Shown: piece after piece, positions 42,728 through 52,025 of the stretch
How positions within the stretch are numbered: position 1 is the first letter of the stretch
Layout of the letters: each line of letters opens with the position of its first letter
The notes under the pieces: model-generated
Told to the model about the DNA's origin: nothing
The model's database searches: none
Seen by the model: only the letters and a program-made list of their open reading frames with translations
From: Croceibacter atlanticus HTCC2559
GTDB taxonomy: Bacteria; Bacteroidota; Bacteroidia; Flavobacteriales; Flavobacteriaceae
DNA length: 64,000 nt
Direction of reading: 5' to 3'
Assembly: GCF_000196315.1 (NCBI RefSeq)
Contig: NC_014230.1
Location: 62,001 to 126,000, forward strand
Program-made: the position numbers and the translations under genes

Positions 42728-43579
42728 CCATAGCCAGAAAAACTAGTAAAGGATTTACTTCTCTTTCTAAGCTATGTGCCTGTTTTGGGTTGAAACGTGA
42801 CGCCATATACAAATACAAATGTAGAGCTGATAAACGTTTACAACTAGAAAAACAGATTATTCATATTGTTCAGAAAAGACGTAAATCCTTACCTAGGGAA
42901 GGTGTCAGGAAACTGATGATATCTTTACAAAAAGATTTTGAAAATCAAAAAAGTAAAAATTGGAAGAGACACTTTGTTTAAAGTACTTAGAGAGCATAAG
43001 ATGCTAACCCTAAGAAAAAAATACAGCTGTAGAACAACCAACTCGCACCATAGATTTTATAAGTACCGCAACATCATAAAAGATGTGGAAATTACAAGAC
43101 CTAATCAAGTTTGGACATCGGACATCACCTATATTAGAACCGTGAAAGGCTTTTGTTATCTGGCGCTCATCACAGATATGTACTCGCGTAAAGTTGTAGG
43201 ATATGACCTAAGTGATAGCTTAGAACTCAAAGGTTGTGTTAGAGCACTTAATAAGGCTATTTATAATACTAAAACCATTAAAGGACTAGTACATCATTCA
43301 GATAGAGGAATACAATATTGCAGTAATGTGTACACCCAAATACTTAAAAGAAAAAAGATAGGCATTAGTATGACAGAAGAAAACCACTGTTACGAAAACG
43401 CAATGGCTGAACGTGTAAATGGAATCCTTAAAGATGAATTCTATCTCGACCAGACCTTTACTAACGTGGCACACGCCAAGAGAGCTGCAAAAAATGCAAT
43501 TAATCTATATAATCAAATAAGATTACACTTATCTTTAGATTATAAAACACCAAATATGGTATATAAATTATCAGCGTAA
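42724..43579 (+). pseudogene. IS3-family transposase orfB (DDE integrase), frameshifted
   Basis: A reading frame from about 42,724 contains LKRDAIYKYKCR and is broken near 42,950, in an A-rich run. The rest from 42,938 carries the catalytic core: VWTSDITYIRT (first D), LVHHSDRGIQY (second D) and the final E in NAMAERVNGILKDE. The D, D, E set is present, but the protein cannot be made intact without frameshifting. Confidence 0.85.
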
Positions 43580-43631
43580 AATTAATTTTAACCTGTAGCC
43601 ATATTTCAGGACAAGACAGCTATAACAACCA

Positions 43632-43931
43632 ATGAAAATTTTCAATATAGTTACGTCAGTTATCCTTACAATTCTGATTTTGTGCATTGCATATTTAATT
43701 CCAGAATTTGAAAGTATTCAAGTTGACCCGATGGGAGATGGACAATCTGGTATTGGAAAAGGAGTTATTGGACTAATGATATTCGGATTGGGAGTTTTAA
43801 GCCTAATTTTTGCATTAATTTTTATTCTTCTAATGGTAATTCGAAATACAAACCGAAATAAATGGAGTTATATAAATCTATTGGCATCATCCCTAATTTC
43901 AGCTTTTACTTTTATATACTTTTTTGGTTAA
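43632..43931 (+). CDS. Cassette 20: small membrane protein (99 aa)
   Basis: Three hydrophobic segments (about 4-22, 44-70 and 79-97) make an inner-membrane protein. It overlaps the frame of the next gene slightly. The cassette's own left box is missing, removed with the IS-flanking deletion, so the promoter region is lost. No family recognised. Confidence 0.5.
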   Translation: MKIFNIVTSVILTILILCIAYLIPEFESIQVDPMGDGQSGIGKGVIGLMIFGLGVLSLIFALIFILLMVIRNTNRNKWSYINLLASSLISAFTFIYFFG

Positions 43932-43944
43932 AATATTATTGACT

Positions 43945-44400
43945 ATGTTCCAAGACTTTATTACGCTAAAAACCAGACACCTGAGATTCGTCAAGACAGT
44001 TTCTGATAGCGAAATAGTTTATGGACTAAAAAGTAAAAATGGATATGCAACATCAAGTTCAACTCAATACGAAGATGATGTCGGAAAACCAATCGGAATG
44101 ATATGTTTTTGGGCAGAAAAAGTTAGAGCGAAATCCTGTGCAAAAGACGATTGGAAAAAATACAAAGTATCCGAAATTCCATTAGCCGAATTTATGGAAA
44201 ATTGGTGTATTGGAATGGCTAATGATGGACTACTAATCGGAACTCAATTTGACCAAAATCTATTAGGACACGAAGTTGAGCCATTGGACTTGATTTTAGA
44301 ATTGACGTCTGAATTAAAATCAATAGAAAAAGACTTGAACTTTAAAAAGTTTAATGGAATTGCGGACTTGGAAAAACAAGTAAAAGAAATAAATGAATAA
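43945..44400 (+). CDS. Cassette 20: DUF2750-family protein
   Basis: I choose the ATG at 43,945 (MFQDFITLKTRHLRFVKTV); a TTG start 21 bp earlier is the alternative. The pattern RFVKTVSDSEIVYGLKSKNG, then WAEKVRAKSCAKDDWKKYKV, and NDGLLIGTQFD matches DUF2750. These small soluble proteins are widespread, with no known biochemistry. The gene ends 9 bp before the right box GCAGGTAAC. Confidence 0.7.
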   Translation: MFQDFITLKTRHLRFVKTVSDSEIVYGLKSKNGYATSSSTQYEDDVGKPIGMICFWAEKVRAKSCAKDDWKKYKVSEIPLAEFMENWCIGMANDGLLIGTQFDQNLLGHEVEPLDLILELTSELKSIEKDLNFKKFNGIADLEKQVKEINE

Positions 44401-44409
44401 AAAAAGCCA

Positions 44410-44425
44410 GCAGGTAACAATGTAT
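44410..44425 (+). repeat. Left part of attC20, split by the island
   Basis: GCAGGTAACAATGTAT is the right box and first bases of the L arm of attC20. The rest of the site resumes at 55,876. The island junction is marked by an 11-bp direct repeat TAACAATGTAT (44,415-44,425 and 55,865-55,875). Confidence 0.85.
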
Positions 44426-44486
44426 TATATTAAGTAACTCTCATAACACCTATGAATAAAGGGTTTTATTATTTAAAAACAAAAAA

Positions 44487-44505
44487 GGTACAACATAGGT
44501 ATAAC
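44487..44505 (+). promoter_or_regulatory. Left arm-type integrase binding site of the island
   Basis: GGTACAACATAGGTATAAC resembles GGTACAACTTTTGGTATAAC (55,732-55,751) and GGTACAACTTCTATATAAC (55,850-55,868). The shared frame is GGTACAAC, 6-7 bp, TATAAC. It lies 62 bp inside the left junction. Confidence 0.55.
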
Positions 44506-44551
44506 TTTTTACACCTTATGCTGTACCCCTCTAAAACAAGTATAGACAACA

Positions 44552-44580
44552 AAAAACCGCTCCTGTTTAGAGCGGTTTTC
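44552..44580 (-). terminator. Terminator of the DUF6266 gene
   Basis: AAAACCGCTC and GAGCGGTTTT form a stem with a 7-nt loop downstream of the minus-strand gene that ends at 44,601. Confidence 0.8.
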
Positions 44581-44600
44581 TTATTTCTATTTAGTTGTTA

Positions 44601-45242
44601 TTAATTCGCCGTACCAGAGCCTAAATAGATACTGTTTGATACTTGACTACCATCTGCCGAAACAAACGCCATAAATAGCTCTACTGTGTCTCCTGCGTAG
44701 GTGTTTGGTATTGTTACTGTCTGTGTTCCAGCAGTTCTAACTGCACCATCAAGAATATAAATAGATTCTTTCTTGGATGGGTTGTAAACCAACACCATTG
44801 CTTTATCAGTTGAGCTTGCATTCCCTTCCGCTGAATTATCTCCCCAACTAAAATCAACTTGCCCTGCATTTGATAGGTCTGTAACGCCATTTAAAACGCC
44901 TGAGAGACTTCCTCTACTCAAAAGAGCGTTAGTATAGTCAACCGTAAAATTGGGTGCTGTACCGGTAATGGCATTATTTAGCAAATAAGACATCGCAGAG
45001 TTAAATTCTGTCCTCTTATTAGCGAAATTTTTGTAACCGACCTTTAAAAAAGCTTTATTCGGTTGAAGAAATTCCAACACGCTTGAAAATTTGGTTCTTT
45101 GATTTACTTGCCCTTCCGTTCTTGGATTCGCAACACTTGAAGGCTTGATTCTGATGTAATCAATTCCTTTCCAATTACCACCGATAACGTTTCCAACTTT
45201 ACCAGATAGTCCTCCTAAAATTCCTTGAGAGATTTTGCCCAT
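44601..45242 (-). CDS. Island: DUF6266-family protein
   Basis: A 213-residue protein whose start, GKISQGILGGLSGKVGNVIG, followed by RIKPSSVANPRTEGQVNQR, matches DUF6266, a Bacteroidota family of unknown role. The second half is beta-rich with many small polar residues, suggesting a structural or surface protein. It is the leftmost gene of the island and points inward to out, ending in a terminator. Confidence 0.75.
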   Translation of the reverse strand: MGKISQGILGGLSGKVGNVIGGNWKGIDYIRIKPSSVANPRTEGQVNQRTKFSSVLEFLQPNKAFLKVGYKNFANKRTEFNSAMSYLLNNAITGTAPNFTVDYTNALLSRGSLSGVLNGVTDLSNAGQVDFSWGDNSAEGNASSTDKAMVLVYNPSKKESIYILDGAVRTAGTQTVTIPNTYAGDTVELFMAFVSADGSQVSNSIYLGSGTAN

Positions 45243-45659
45243 AACATATGTAGATTTAAAAATTACTTATTCGAACTTGGTACGGACTTAATTCGGACTA
45301 AACAATACTTTCGTTTTGTCCTTTAAGCAAATATAAAATCTTCTGCAAGGCTTTTACATCTTCTCGTTGTGATTGCCTTTGTTTGCCCTCTTTTACTTTG
45401 CCCCTATATATTTTTAAAAGAAAAAATGAAAAAAAAGAAAGCAATATAGAATTGTGGCGTGGTTAATGGCGACAAGGTTTTTGGGTAAAAGTTTTTCTTA
45501 GCAAAATGTATTAAACTAAACACAATAGTATATTAGAAAAAGTTTTATCCAAAACCCGTAGGGCTTGACCTTTTTGTCATTGTGCGGTGGGCGAAGGAAG
45601 CCACATATCTTTGATTTCTTTTTTATTATTTTTTGAAGCCTGAATTTAAATCGAAGACT
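45243..45659. other. Gene-free divergent control region in the island
   Basis: 417 bp between the divergent DUF6266 and excisionase-like genes. It includes the stretch CGAACTTGGTACGGACTTAA and several T-rich runs. I see no gene, and no repeat long enough to name. Confidence 0.5.
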
Positions 45660-45995
45660 ATGGAAAATCCTTTTGAAATTATCAATCAAAGATTAGAACG
45701 TATTGAAACTTTACTTGAAAACATTTACAGAGCAAGTAATATCAACGAGACTGGAATTGCCACGACTCCTATTATGAACATAAAGCAAGTTTCAGCTTAT
45801 TTAGACCTATCTGTATCGGCTTTATACAAAATGACAAGTACTAAAGAGATACCGCACGCAAAACGTGGCAAAAGGCTTTATTTCGATAAAAAAGATATAG
45901 ATTCTTGGGTATTGGAAAACAAAGTAACTACTACAAGCGATATTGAAAGAATGGCTACTGAGTATATTCTCAAAAATCCTATTAAGTTCCCTTGA
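45660..45995 (+). CDS. Island: excisionase-type helix-turn-helix protein
   Basis: About 111 residues from the ATG at 45,660. An N-terminal coiled-coil helix (NPFEIINQRLERIETLLENI) precedes a MerR/excisionase-type helix-turn-helix domain: MNIKQVSAYLDLSVSALYKM and IPHAKRGKRLYFDKKDIDSW. Proteins of this kind act as excisionases or transcription factors in Bacteroidota elements. It lies alone on the plus strand. Confidence 0.75.
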   Translation: MENPFEIINQRLERIETLLENIYRASNINETGIATTPIMNIKQVSAYLDLSVSALYKMTSTKEIPHAKRGKRLYFDKKDIDSWVLENKVTTTSDIERMATEYILKNPIKFP

Positions 45996-46850
45996 TGTTC
46001 CGCTTTTCTGGGGAATTGACACTTAAAAAAGTAGGTCTATTCCGAATTGAGCGTTGGGTGATGCGTTTGTAAGTGTAGCGTTTTAAATAGTTGTTTGATA
46101 AAACAGCATTTAAATAAGCTACTCTTACAGGACTTATAGACGATAGCGTATTGCTTTTTTGAGGTACGATAAAAAGTAATGTGCTATGGCGTATGACTAC
46201 ACTTTATAAACCTATTTTTTTATATCCTATTTCTTGGGTGGTGGGGAAAAGTGGACAATTAATGTGCTTAACGAAATGAGACAAACAAAGACTTGAGCTA
46301 AGGAAAACTTGGACTTAGTGATGGTTTTGTGCAGTTCGAATGAGATAAGTGCTTTAATTGTCGAGTTCGGATGTGCGCATTGGCTGAGCGGATATTTTAC
46401 ATAATAGCAGTTATAGCTACAAAATGCATTATCACTGCGTAGCAAACCTATTAAAGCGCCGTTTGCTACTATAACTTCTATTATGTAAACATAGCTTAGG
46501 GTTGTTTTTATGGCGCTGTAATTGTTTGAGCGTAGGCAATGGCTCTTTATTTTTTTGAGGCACGAAGAAAAAGTAATGTGCTATTATAGCTTTGGTACAA
46601 TTACCGTGACATAAAAACAACAATGCGGTGGCGAGCTGAACACAATAAAATACAGAGGTTTCTTGCCTTAGCAATAAACTGGATTTTATTGTGTGGGTAT
46701 TGCCTTGTTACTAATAAAATATCCAATATTAATAGTGTTAGAAAAACAAGTCAATTTGCTGACATTAAGGAGGTAAAATTTAACATAAATAATATTTTGC
46801 ATTTCAATAGTATAAATCTATTTTTGCATACTATAATTAGCCGATTTTAT
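45996..46850. other. Gene-free region with repeats, possible origin
   Basis: A 33-bp block at 46,155-46,187 recurs almost exactly at 46,551-46,584. Between them is the inverted repeat GTAGCAAAC (46,439-46,447) and GTTTGCTAC (46,461-46,469). No convincing gene. A replication or transfer origin is possible because a replication-like protein is in the same island, but this is only inferred. Confidence 0.35.
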
Positions 46851-48089
46851 ATGTTAGATTTAACTAAAATAACTACAAGCTTAACGCTTAGTAAAGAAGT
46901 GACCCATACAGACGCTAAAAAAGAGCCTTTACATAATTGGTTCCCATATTTGGAAGGATTTTCTGAAACCTTTATAGAAAATATTCTAAATAGTATGAGT
47001 GAGTCACCGAAATTTTTGTACGAGCCATTTTCAGGTTCTGGAACCGTGCCTGTTTTTAGCAAACGCAATGGAATACATTGTTTATATTCCGAAGTAAATC
47101 CATTTTTATTGGAATTGACTGATTTGAAAATTTCAACATTTGATTTAACAGATATTGATAAAGCTTCTTTTAAAAAAGAGCTTTATACCATTTCACAAAA
47201 CATTGAAACCATACTTAATAATACTACTGAGAATAAGAATCTTAAAGAATACTATGATAAAGTTTTTGGAAGAAGTATTTATTTTGAAAAAGAAAATTTT
47301 AGTGCAGTATTAAAGTTAAGTAACTACATAAAAAGTATAGATAATAAAAATACGAAACAGTTTTTGAGGATTGCAGTATGTAATTGCTTGTTACCTGCAT
47401 CCTTGTTAAAACGAGCAGGAGATATTAGGTATAAAAGAGGTAAAGAAAAAAATAACATACCAAGTATAATAACATTATTAAAAGCTAAATTGTTAGTTAT
47501 TGCAGATGATCTAAATGAGGTTAATAGCAGTGAAAACAAAATTACCTTAGAAAGAAATACTAATGCAAAGGTTTATATGAATGGTTATGAAGAAAAAATT
47601 GACGCAATAATTACCAGCCCACCATATTTAAATGGCACTAATTATATTAGAAATACAAAATTAGAATTATGGTTTTTAGGATACCTGAAAGAAAAAAAAG
47701 ACTTGTCAAGATTTAGAAAAGAAGTAGTGACAGCTGGAATAAATGATGTTTCAAAAGAAGAAAAAAAAATCATTATTCCTTTTATACAGGACATATTAGA
47801 CAATAAAGATTTGTGGTATGACAAAAGAATTCCTAAAATGATTACCGATTACTTCTTTGATATGAAAATAGTTATTGAGAATTTTTATAAATACTTAAAA
47901 AAAGGAGGTAAAGTATTTCTTGATATTGGTGATAGTGTTTATGCTAATCAACATATACCAACAGATTTAATATTAATTGAATTATTTAAAAATGAAGGAT
48001 TCACTATTATCGATAATTTAAAATTAAGAGACCGTAGATCTAAAAGTGGAAGAATTGTTAAACAATGTTTAATTGTAGCTGAAAAATGA
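46851..48089 (+). CDS. Island: amino-methyltransferase 1 of a type II restriction system
   Basis: I choose the ATG at 46,851 (MLDLTKITTS), since the upstream frame is not protein-like. About 412 residues. AdoMet-binding motif FLYEPFSGSGTVPVF (about 63-77) and catalytic motif ITSPPYLNGTNY (about 253-264). The SPPY motif means an exocyclic amino group, N4-cytosine or N6-adenine, is methylated. It overlaps the second methyltransferase by 4 bp (ATGA) and probably forms a pair that modifies the two strands of an asymmetric site. Confidence 0.9.
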   Translation: MLDLTKITTSLTLSKEVTHTDAKKEPLHNWFPYLEGFSETFIENILNSMSESPKFLYEPFSGSGTVPVFSKRNGIHCLYSEVNPFLLELTDLKISTFDLTDIDKASFKKELYTISQNIETILNNTTENKNLKEYYDKVFGRSIYFEKENFSAVLKLSNYIKSIDNKNTKQFLRIAVCNCLLPASLLKRAGDIRYKRGKEKNNIPSIITLLKAKLLVIADDLNEVNSSENKITLERNTNAKVYMNGYEEKIDAIITSPPYLNGTNYIRNTKLELWFLGYLKEKKDLSRFRKEVVTAGINDVSKEEKKIIIPFIQDILDNKDLWYDKRIPKMITDYFFDMKIVIENFYKYLKKGGKVFLDIGDSVYANQHIPTDLILIELFKNEGFTIIDNLKLRDRRSKSGRIVKQCLIVAEK

Positions 48090-49210
48090 TTGATTTAAAA
48101 AAATGGGACGATTTTAAGATTAGACCACCCTTTAAAGAAGCACCATTTAATAAGAGGAATTGGGGAAATAAACAGCATTCACTGTGCTCTTTTTATGGGA
48201 AATTAAAACCTGCAATTTCACATCATTTGGTAGATACGTTTTCTTCAGAAGGTGATAATGTATTTGATTGTTTTACTGGATCGGGAACAATTCCCTTTGA
48301 GGCATCTCTTAACAATAGAAAATCATATGCTCTTGATATAAACCCTATTTCTATAACCTTAACTACTGCAAAAATACAGAATCAAAGTAAAGAAGGTTGT
48401 ACTAAAATATTTGATGAGCTTGTGGATTATTTAGCACAAACAAATGTTTTAGATGATCAGTTAGCATTGGCACAAGATTTTGGCTTTAATAAGAGTTTAA
48501 TAGAGTATTATCACGAAGAAACTCTCAAAGAGATTTGTATAGCTCGTAAATTTTTTATGACTTACGCAAACAAGGATGCAAATTATCATTATGTTTTATC
48601 AGCATTACTTCATATACTTCACGGTAATAGACCATATGCTTTAAGTAGAAGATCTCACTCTATAACACCATATAGTCCAACTGGAATATATGAGTATAAA
48701 TCTTTGACAGAAAAACTCTATGAGAAAATGTCGAGATCTTTTCTTGAAGTAAAAAGCGATAATTTTATTGAAGGTAATGTATATGAGCAAGATATATTGG
48801 AACCTTGGAATGATGAAATCAACAATATAGACGCAATTATTACATCTCCTCCATTTTTTGATAGCACTCGTTTTTACTTAGTTCATTGGTTAAGAAGTTG
48901 GTTTTTAGGATGGGAAAAAAATGATTTTGATATAAAGAAACAAAATTTTGTAGGAGAAAAACAAAAGAAAAATTTCCAGTTGTACGATAGCATTTTTCAA
49001 CAATCTAAAGAAAGATTAAGTAAGAATGGAGTTGTTGTGTTTCATTTAGGAAAAAGCAAAAAGAAAAATATGGGGCAAGAGTTAGAGGCATTAGCGAAGT
49101 CGTATTTTAAAAATATAGAGTTATTTGATGAAGATGTTACACTTTTAGAAAAACACGGAATTAAAGATAAAGGAACTGTTAGCGCACATCAATACTTAGT
49201 AATGTATTAG
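48086..49210 (+). CDS. Island: amino-methyltransferase 2 of the same system
   Basis: A 374-residue enzyme with AdoMet motif NVFDCFTGSGTIPFEA (about 58-73) and catalytic motif AIITSPPFFDSTRFY (about 250-264). It is related in layout to the upstream enzyme, and its C-terminus has GVVVFHLGKSKKKN, the strand after the active site. Its stop overlaps that of the convergent HNH gene by 4 bp. Two amino-methyltransferases with an HNH nuclease recall MnlI-like systems, an analogy only. Confidence 0.85.
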   Translation: MIDLKKWDDFKIRPPFKEAPFNKRNWGNKQHSLCSFYGKLKPAISHHLVDTFSSEGDNVFDCFTGSGTIPFEASLNNRKSYALDINPISITLTTAKIQNQSKEGCTKIFDELVDYLAQTNVLDDQLALAQDFGFNKSLIEYYHEETLKEICIARKFFMTYANKDANYHYVLSALLHILHGNRPYALSRRSHSITPYSPTGIYEYKSLTEKLYEKMSRSFLEVKSDNFIEGNVYEQDILEPWNDEINNIDAIITSPPFFDSTRFYLVHWLRSWFLGWEKNDFDIKKQNFVGEKQKKNFQLYDSIFQQSKERLSKNGVVVFHLGKSKKKNMGQELEALAKSYFKNIELFDEDVTLLEKHGIKDKGTVSAHQYLVMY

Positions 49211-50661
49211 CCCTTTGCTTCATTGTATATATTAATTATATTAAAAGGATTAGAGCTTTTTGAAACTGCTTTATTTACAGAATGGAGTATTGAGTCGGCT
49301 GCTTTTTTACCATCCCTAAGCTTAATGTATTCGGGATGATTTAGAAAGTCATCGATAAACCATAAAATTTTATTTTTCAATTCAGTAATAACTAATTCAT
49401 TTGGCGACCTGGATTTTAATAATTCAAGAGGTAGTGATGTCAAAACTGATAAACGTTCTAATTCATTTTCTGTGTAAAAATCTATAGGAAACATATCGCT
49501 TTTTGCTAAATTACAAGAAGCACATAAACACGTAGCAGATTCGTCTAATGGGTATAAGTGCGATAATGGCATAGTATGATCGAGATGCATTTTTTTTGAA
49601 GACTTAATGGCGACACCACACTTGAAACAGCTTTTTTCGAATTTATCGAAAATGTATTTATCAAATTCTTTACCTGTATTTTTTCTAAACTCGTGATATA
49701 TCCATTTCCTATCTAACAACCTGCAAGATAATAATTCAAATGCCCTTCTACGAAGTGAGTCTTCCCTATGCTGACTACTTGAACGTAAATGATTTAGAGC
49801 TGCATTGACAAAGAATTTCTTACAAGCTTTGCATTCCAATTGATGACCAAAATAAGATATTAAATTACCATCCTCAAATGAATAACCTTTATCTAACAAT
49901 TTTTTTTGAAAACTAATTAAAGAGTCTTCAGAGATATTATTTGAGACAATGTTATAAATGGAAAACCCTTTATGTGTGCAAGGTGCTTTTGTTGTACAAT
50001 GGTTCGAAAATGCTAATTGTTGCCGCTGATTAAACGGATTTATTGGAAGAAATCTTTGGCAACGATTACAGGACTTTGTAAGAATTATACTGCCTTCTGA
50101 CGAATTATCAAACTCTACATAATTGTCAAAATAGAATTGTTCTGGAAAACAAATTCTTTTTTTGGAATTTGAATAATGTCTGTATGCTTCTTCACTTTCA
50201 ATATAAGCATCCTTATTAACAAAGCCGATACCAAAGTGTGTGTAATTTACAGATACTCTTTCTGAACATTCAAATACTATACTCGCATTAATAACTGAAA
50301 AGTCTTCATCTAAATCTACCTCTAAGTCGTGACCTATGGATTCGTATCGATTTGCAGAAAGATTATATTCAATTTTACTCTCATTGCCGCTGACGTTTAG
50401 TGAAAATAAAATTTTTATATCCTTACTGGATAAAAAATAGCCTCCTAAAGCTGCAATTCCAATATTTGAATTGAATAAACTTACTGCCAGTTCTTTTGGT
50501 ATTTTATAATGTATAGTAAGTGTTTTATCTATAATTATTTTTTTAGAGTACTTAATCTCGGCTTCACTTCCAGTTAAAACTCCACCTACTTTATTTCCTG
50601 TAATGTTTTTAGTTGTTCTACGTATTGGTGTTCTGAAACCGTATTTTTTTTGTTTAGCCAT
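49207..50661 (-). CDS. Island: HNH-type restriction endonuclease
   Basis: A 484-residue protein with a C-terminal half containing CFKCGVAIKSSKKMHLDHTM, then ATCLCASCNLAKSD (about 345-395), the HNH nuclease with CxxC zinc pairs and catalytic histidine in HLDH. Further cysteine pairs (CNRCQRF and CKACKKF) lie earlier, near 198 and 273. It faces two methyltransferases, so it is the probable restriction nuclease. The ATG shares one base with the stop of the upstream controller gene. Confidence 0.8.
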   Translation of the reverse strand: MAKQKKYGFRTPIRRTTKNITGNKVGGVLTGSEAEIKYSKKIIIDKTLTIHYKIPKELAVSLFNSNIGIAALGGYFLSSKDIKILFSLNVSGNESKIEYNLSANRYESIGHDLEVDLDEDFSVINASIVFECSERVSVNYTHFGIGFVNKDAYIESEEAYRHYSNSKKRICFPEQFYFDNYVEFDNSSEGSIILTKSCNRCQRFLPINPFNQRQQLAFSNHCTTKAPCTHKGFSIYNIVSNNISEDSLISFQKKLLDKGYSFEDGNLISYFGHQLECKACKKFFVNAALNHLRSSSQHREDSLRRRAFELLSCRLLDRKWIYHEFRKNTGKEFDKYIFDKFEKSCFKCGVAIKSSKKMHLDHTMPLSHLYPLDESATCLCASCNLAKSDMFPIDFYTENELERLSVLTSLPLELLKSRSPNELVITELKNKILWFIDDFLNHPEYIKLRDGKKAADSILHSVNKAVSKSSNPFNIINIYNEAKG

Positions 50662-50864
50662 TAGAATAATTCTTTAATTTCCACATCTAATGCTTTTGAA
50701 ATCTTACCAATATTAAGTAGGGTTATATTCTTTTCCGCTCTTTCGATCATTCCGATGTATGTTCTATGTAAATCTGCCTTATGCGCTAATTCTTCTTGAG
50801 AAAAACCTTGTTCTTTCCTCAATCGTCGTATATTATTTCCAAAATGTTGTAGTAAATCTTCCAT
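50661..50864 (-). CDS. Island: controller protein of the restriction system (XRE helix-turn-helix)
   Basis: A 67-residue single-domain XRE repressor: IRRLRKEQGFSQEELAHKAD then YIGMIERAEKNITLLNIGKI. Small XRE proteins that precede restriction nucleases act as C proteins, delaying nuclease synthesis until methylation is complete. The coupling TAATG with the HNH gene strongly supports this. It starts at 50,864; the next 206 bp upstream hold no gene. Confidence 0.85.
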   Translation of the reverse strand: MEDLLQHFGNNIRRLRKEQGFSQEELAHKADLHRTYIGMIERAEKNITLLNIGKISKALDVEIKELF

Positions 50865-51070
50865 TTATTAATGCTATTTATAATATGGTGAAAGCTAATT
50901 TTAGTATTCATTTTAAGCAACATACTACGATTAGCATTTGATGTAATTTTATTAACTCAGATTACTATAAACTAATAGATTTAGAAGATAGCTTTAAGGA
51001 AGTAGCGTTTGAAATGCAAATGATTTAAATTACCCCATTTTTAGACTATACTACACGTCTTAAAAATGGC

Positions 51071-51967
51071 TCAGTTTCTTATCGAGAAATCTACTTTCGC
51101 TTTAAGCTTATTTAATACTGACCTTTCTTGTTCTGCATCTTTATATTTAGATAGTAATTTTAAATACTGACCTCGTTCTTTTTTATGAGTTTCCTTATGA
51201 TGTAATTTCATTGCTTGTGCAGAGTCGGCATAATTCATATAACCATAAAGACGTGTTTCTTTAGCTGACCAATTAGAGAAGTCAAGATTGGTTTTCTTAT
51301 TTATGTTTGCATAAAAATTGAGCAATTCATTTGCAAGTAGGTTGTATTTAATAGGGTCTATTAAATCTTGTACCGAATAGATTCCTAAAGGATTAGCACG
51401 ATTATTAAAGTATCGATAATTGCCTTTTAATTCTACACGCATTAACTGTTCTTCCAGTTTTACATCTGCGGTCTTTTTAGCCTCAAACGTCTTGTTGTAG
51501 GCTTTAAATTTGTAATTGGTTTTTCTTATTTCTTTACCATAAATAACATTCCCTTTTATCATAGGAATAGGCAAAGTGCTTTTATAATCTATCCACCTAT
51601 CTGTTTCTTTTATGGTATCGTGATTGATAACTACACCAACATCTGCCCTTGAAAGTGAGGTTTTATAAATATTTACAGGAAGATGATTATTGAGCGTGTC
51701 AAGCGCAGTCAAAACCTGTGTAAAAGTGAAATCTTGATAGTTGTTGCCCATAAAGAACTTTTGCAATGAGTTCTCAATTTGTAATTCGCTACCGTATAAT
51801 TTTAGATGAATATTTTGCAACTCACTTTGAAAGCCTATAACATTTGCCTTTTTGTTCTGAATAGGACGCCATAAGAAACCTGCCCAATCTACATTTTGCA
51901 ACTTGTTTGCAAAAAAGACTTTAGGTAGGTTATCTATAATCGTTTTGGATTTAATGGTATCGTACAA
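51071..51967 (-). CDS. Island: phage/plasmid replication-like protein
   Basis: A 298-residue protein with segments typical of phage II/X or Cri-type replication initiators: YKTSLSRADVGVVINHDT (about 110-127) and RVELKGNYRYFNNRANPLG (about 178-196). The catalytic tyrosine cannot be assigned by eye. If correct, the island may replicate as a rolling circle after excision. The call rests on pattern similarity only; a mobilisation or relaxase-like role is the main alternative. Confidence 0.5.
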   Translation of the reverse strand: MYDTIKSKTIIDNLPKVFFANKLQNVDWAGFLWRPIQNKKANVIGFQSELQNIHLKLYGSELQIENSLQKFFMGNNYQDFTFTQVLTALDTLNNHLPVNIYKTSLSRADVGVVINHDTIKETDRWIDYKSTLPIPMIKGNVIYGKEIRKTNYKFKAYNKTFEAKKTADVKLEEQLMRVELKGNYRYFNNRANPLGIYSVQDLIDPIKYNLLANELLNFYANINKKTNLDFSNWSAKETRLYGYMNYADSAQAMKLHHKETHKKERGQYLKLLSKYKDAEQERSVLNKLKAKVDFSIRN

Positions 51968-52025
51968 AGTAGGCTATGCATAAGCATAAGAACCTCAAAA
52001 AGAAAAACGCTAAAAACCGAAGTTA

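Larger units (their letters stand above)
42318..43618 (+). mobile_element. IS3-family insertion sequence, inactive, with 25-bp terminal inverted repeats
   Basis: Left end TGACTCGTCCTGAATAAAGG onward and right end TGTAGCCATATTTCAGGACA onward match as inverted repeats with a few mismatches (25 bp, TG...CA termini). Length 1,301 bp. Both transposase genes carry frameshifts. The bases outside the ends, ATTT on the left and GCTA on the right, show no target duplication, so DNA next to the element has been lost. It cuts cassette 19 after its left box and removes the left box of cassette 20. Confidence 0.85.

Noticed and set aside
42524-42981. Intact transposase genes at the IS
   Set aside because: Two frameshifts (near 42,430 and 42,950) interrupt the products. 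Programmed frameshifting would not explain both.
46623-46850. A longer start for methyltransferase 1
   Set aside because: The extension reads like non-coding DNA and covers the second copy of a repeat; the ATG at 46,851 is next to the conserved start of the domain.
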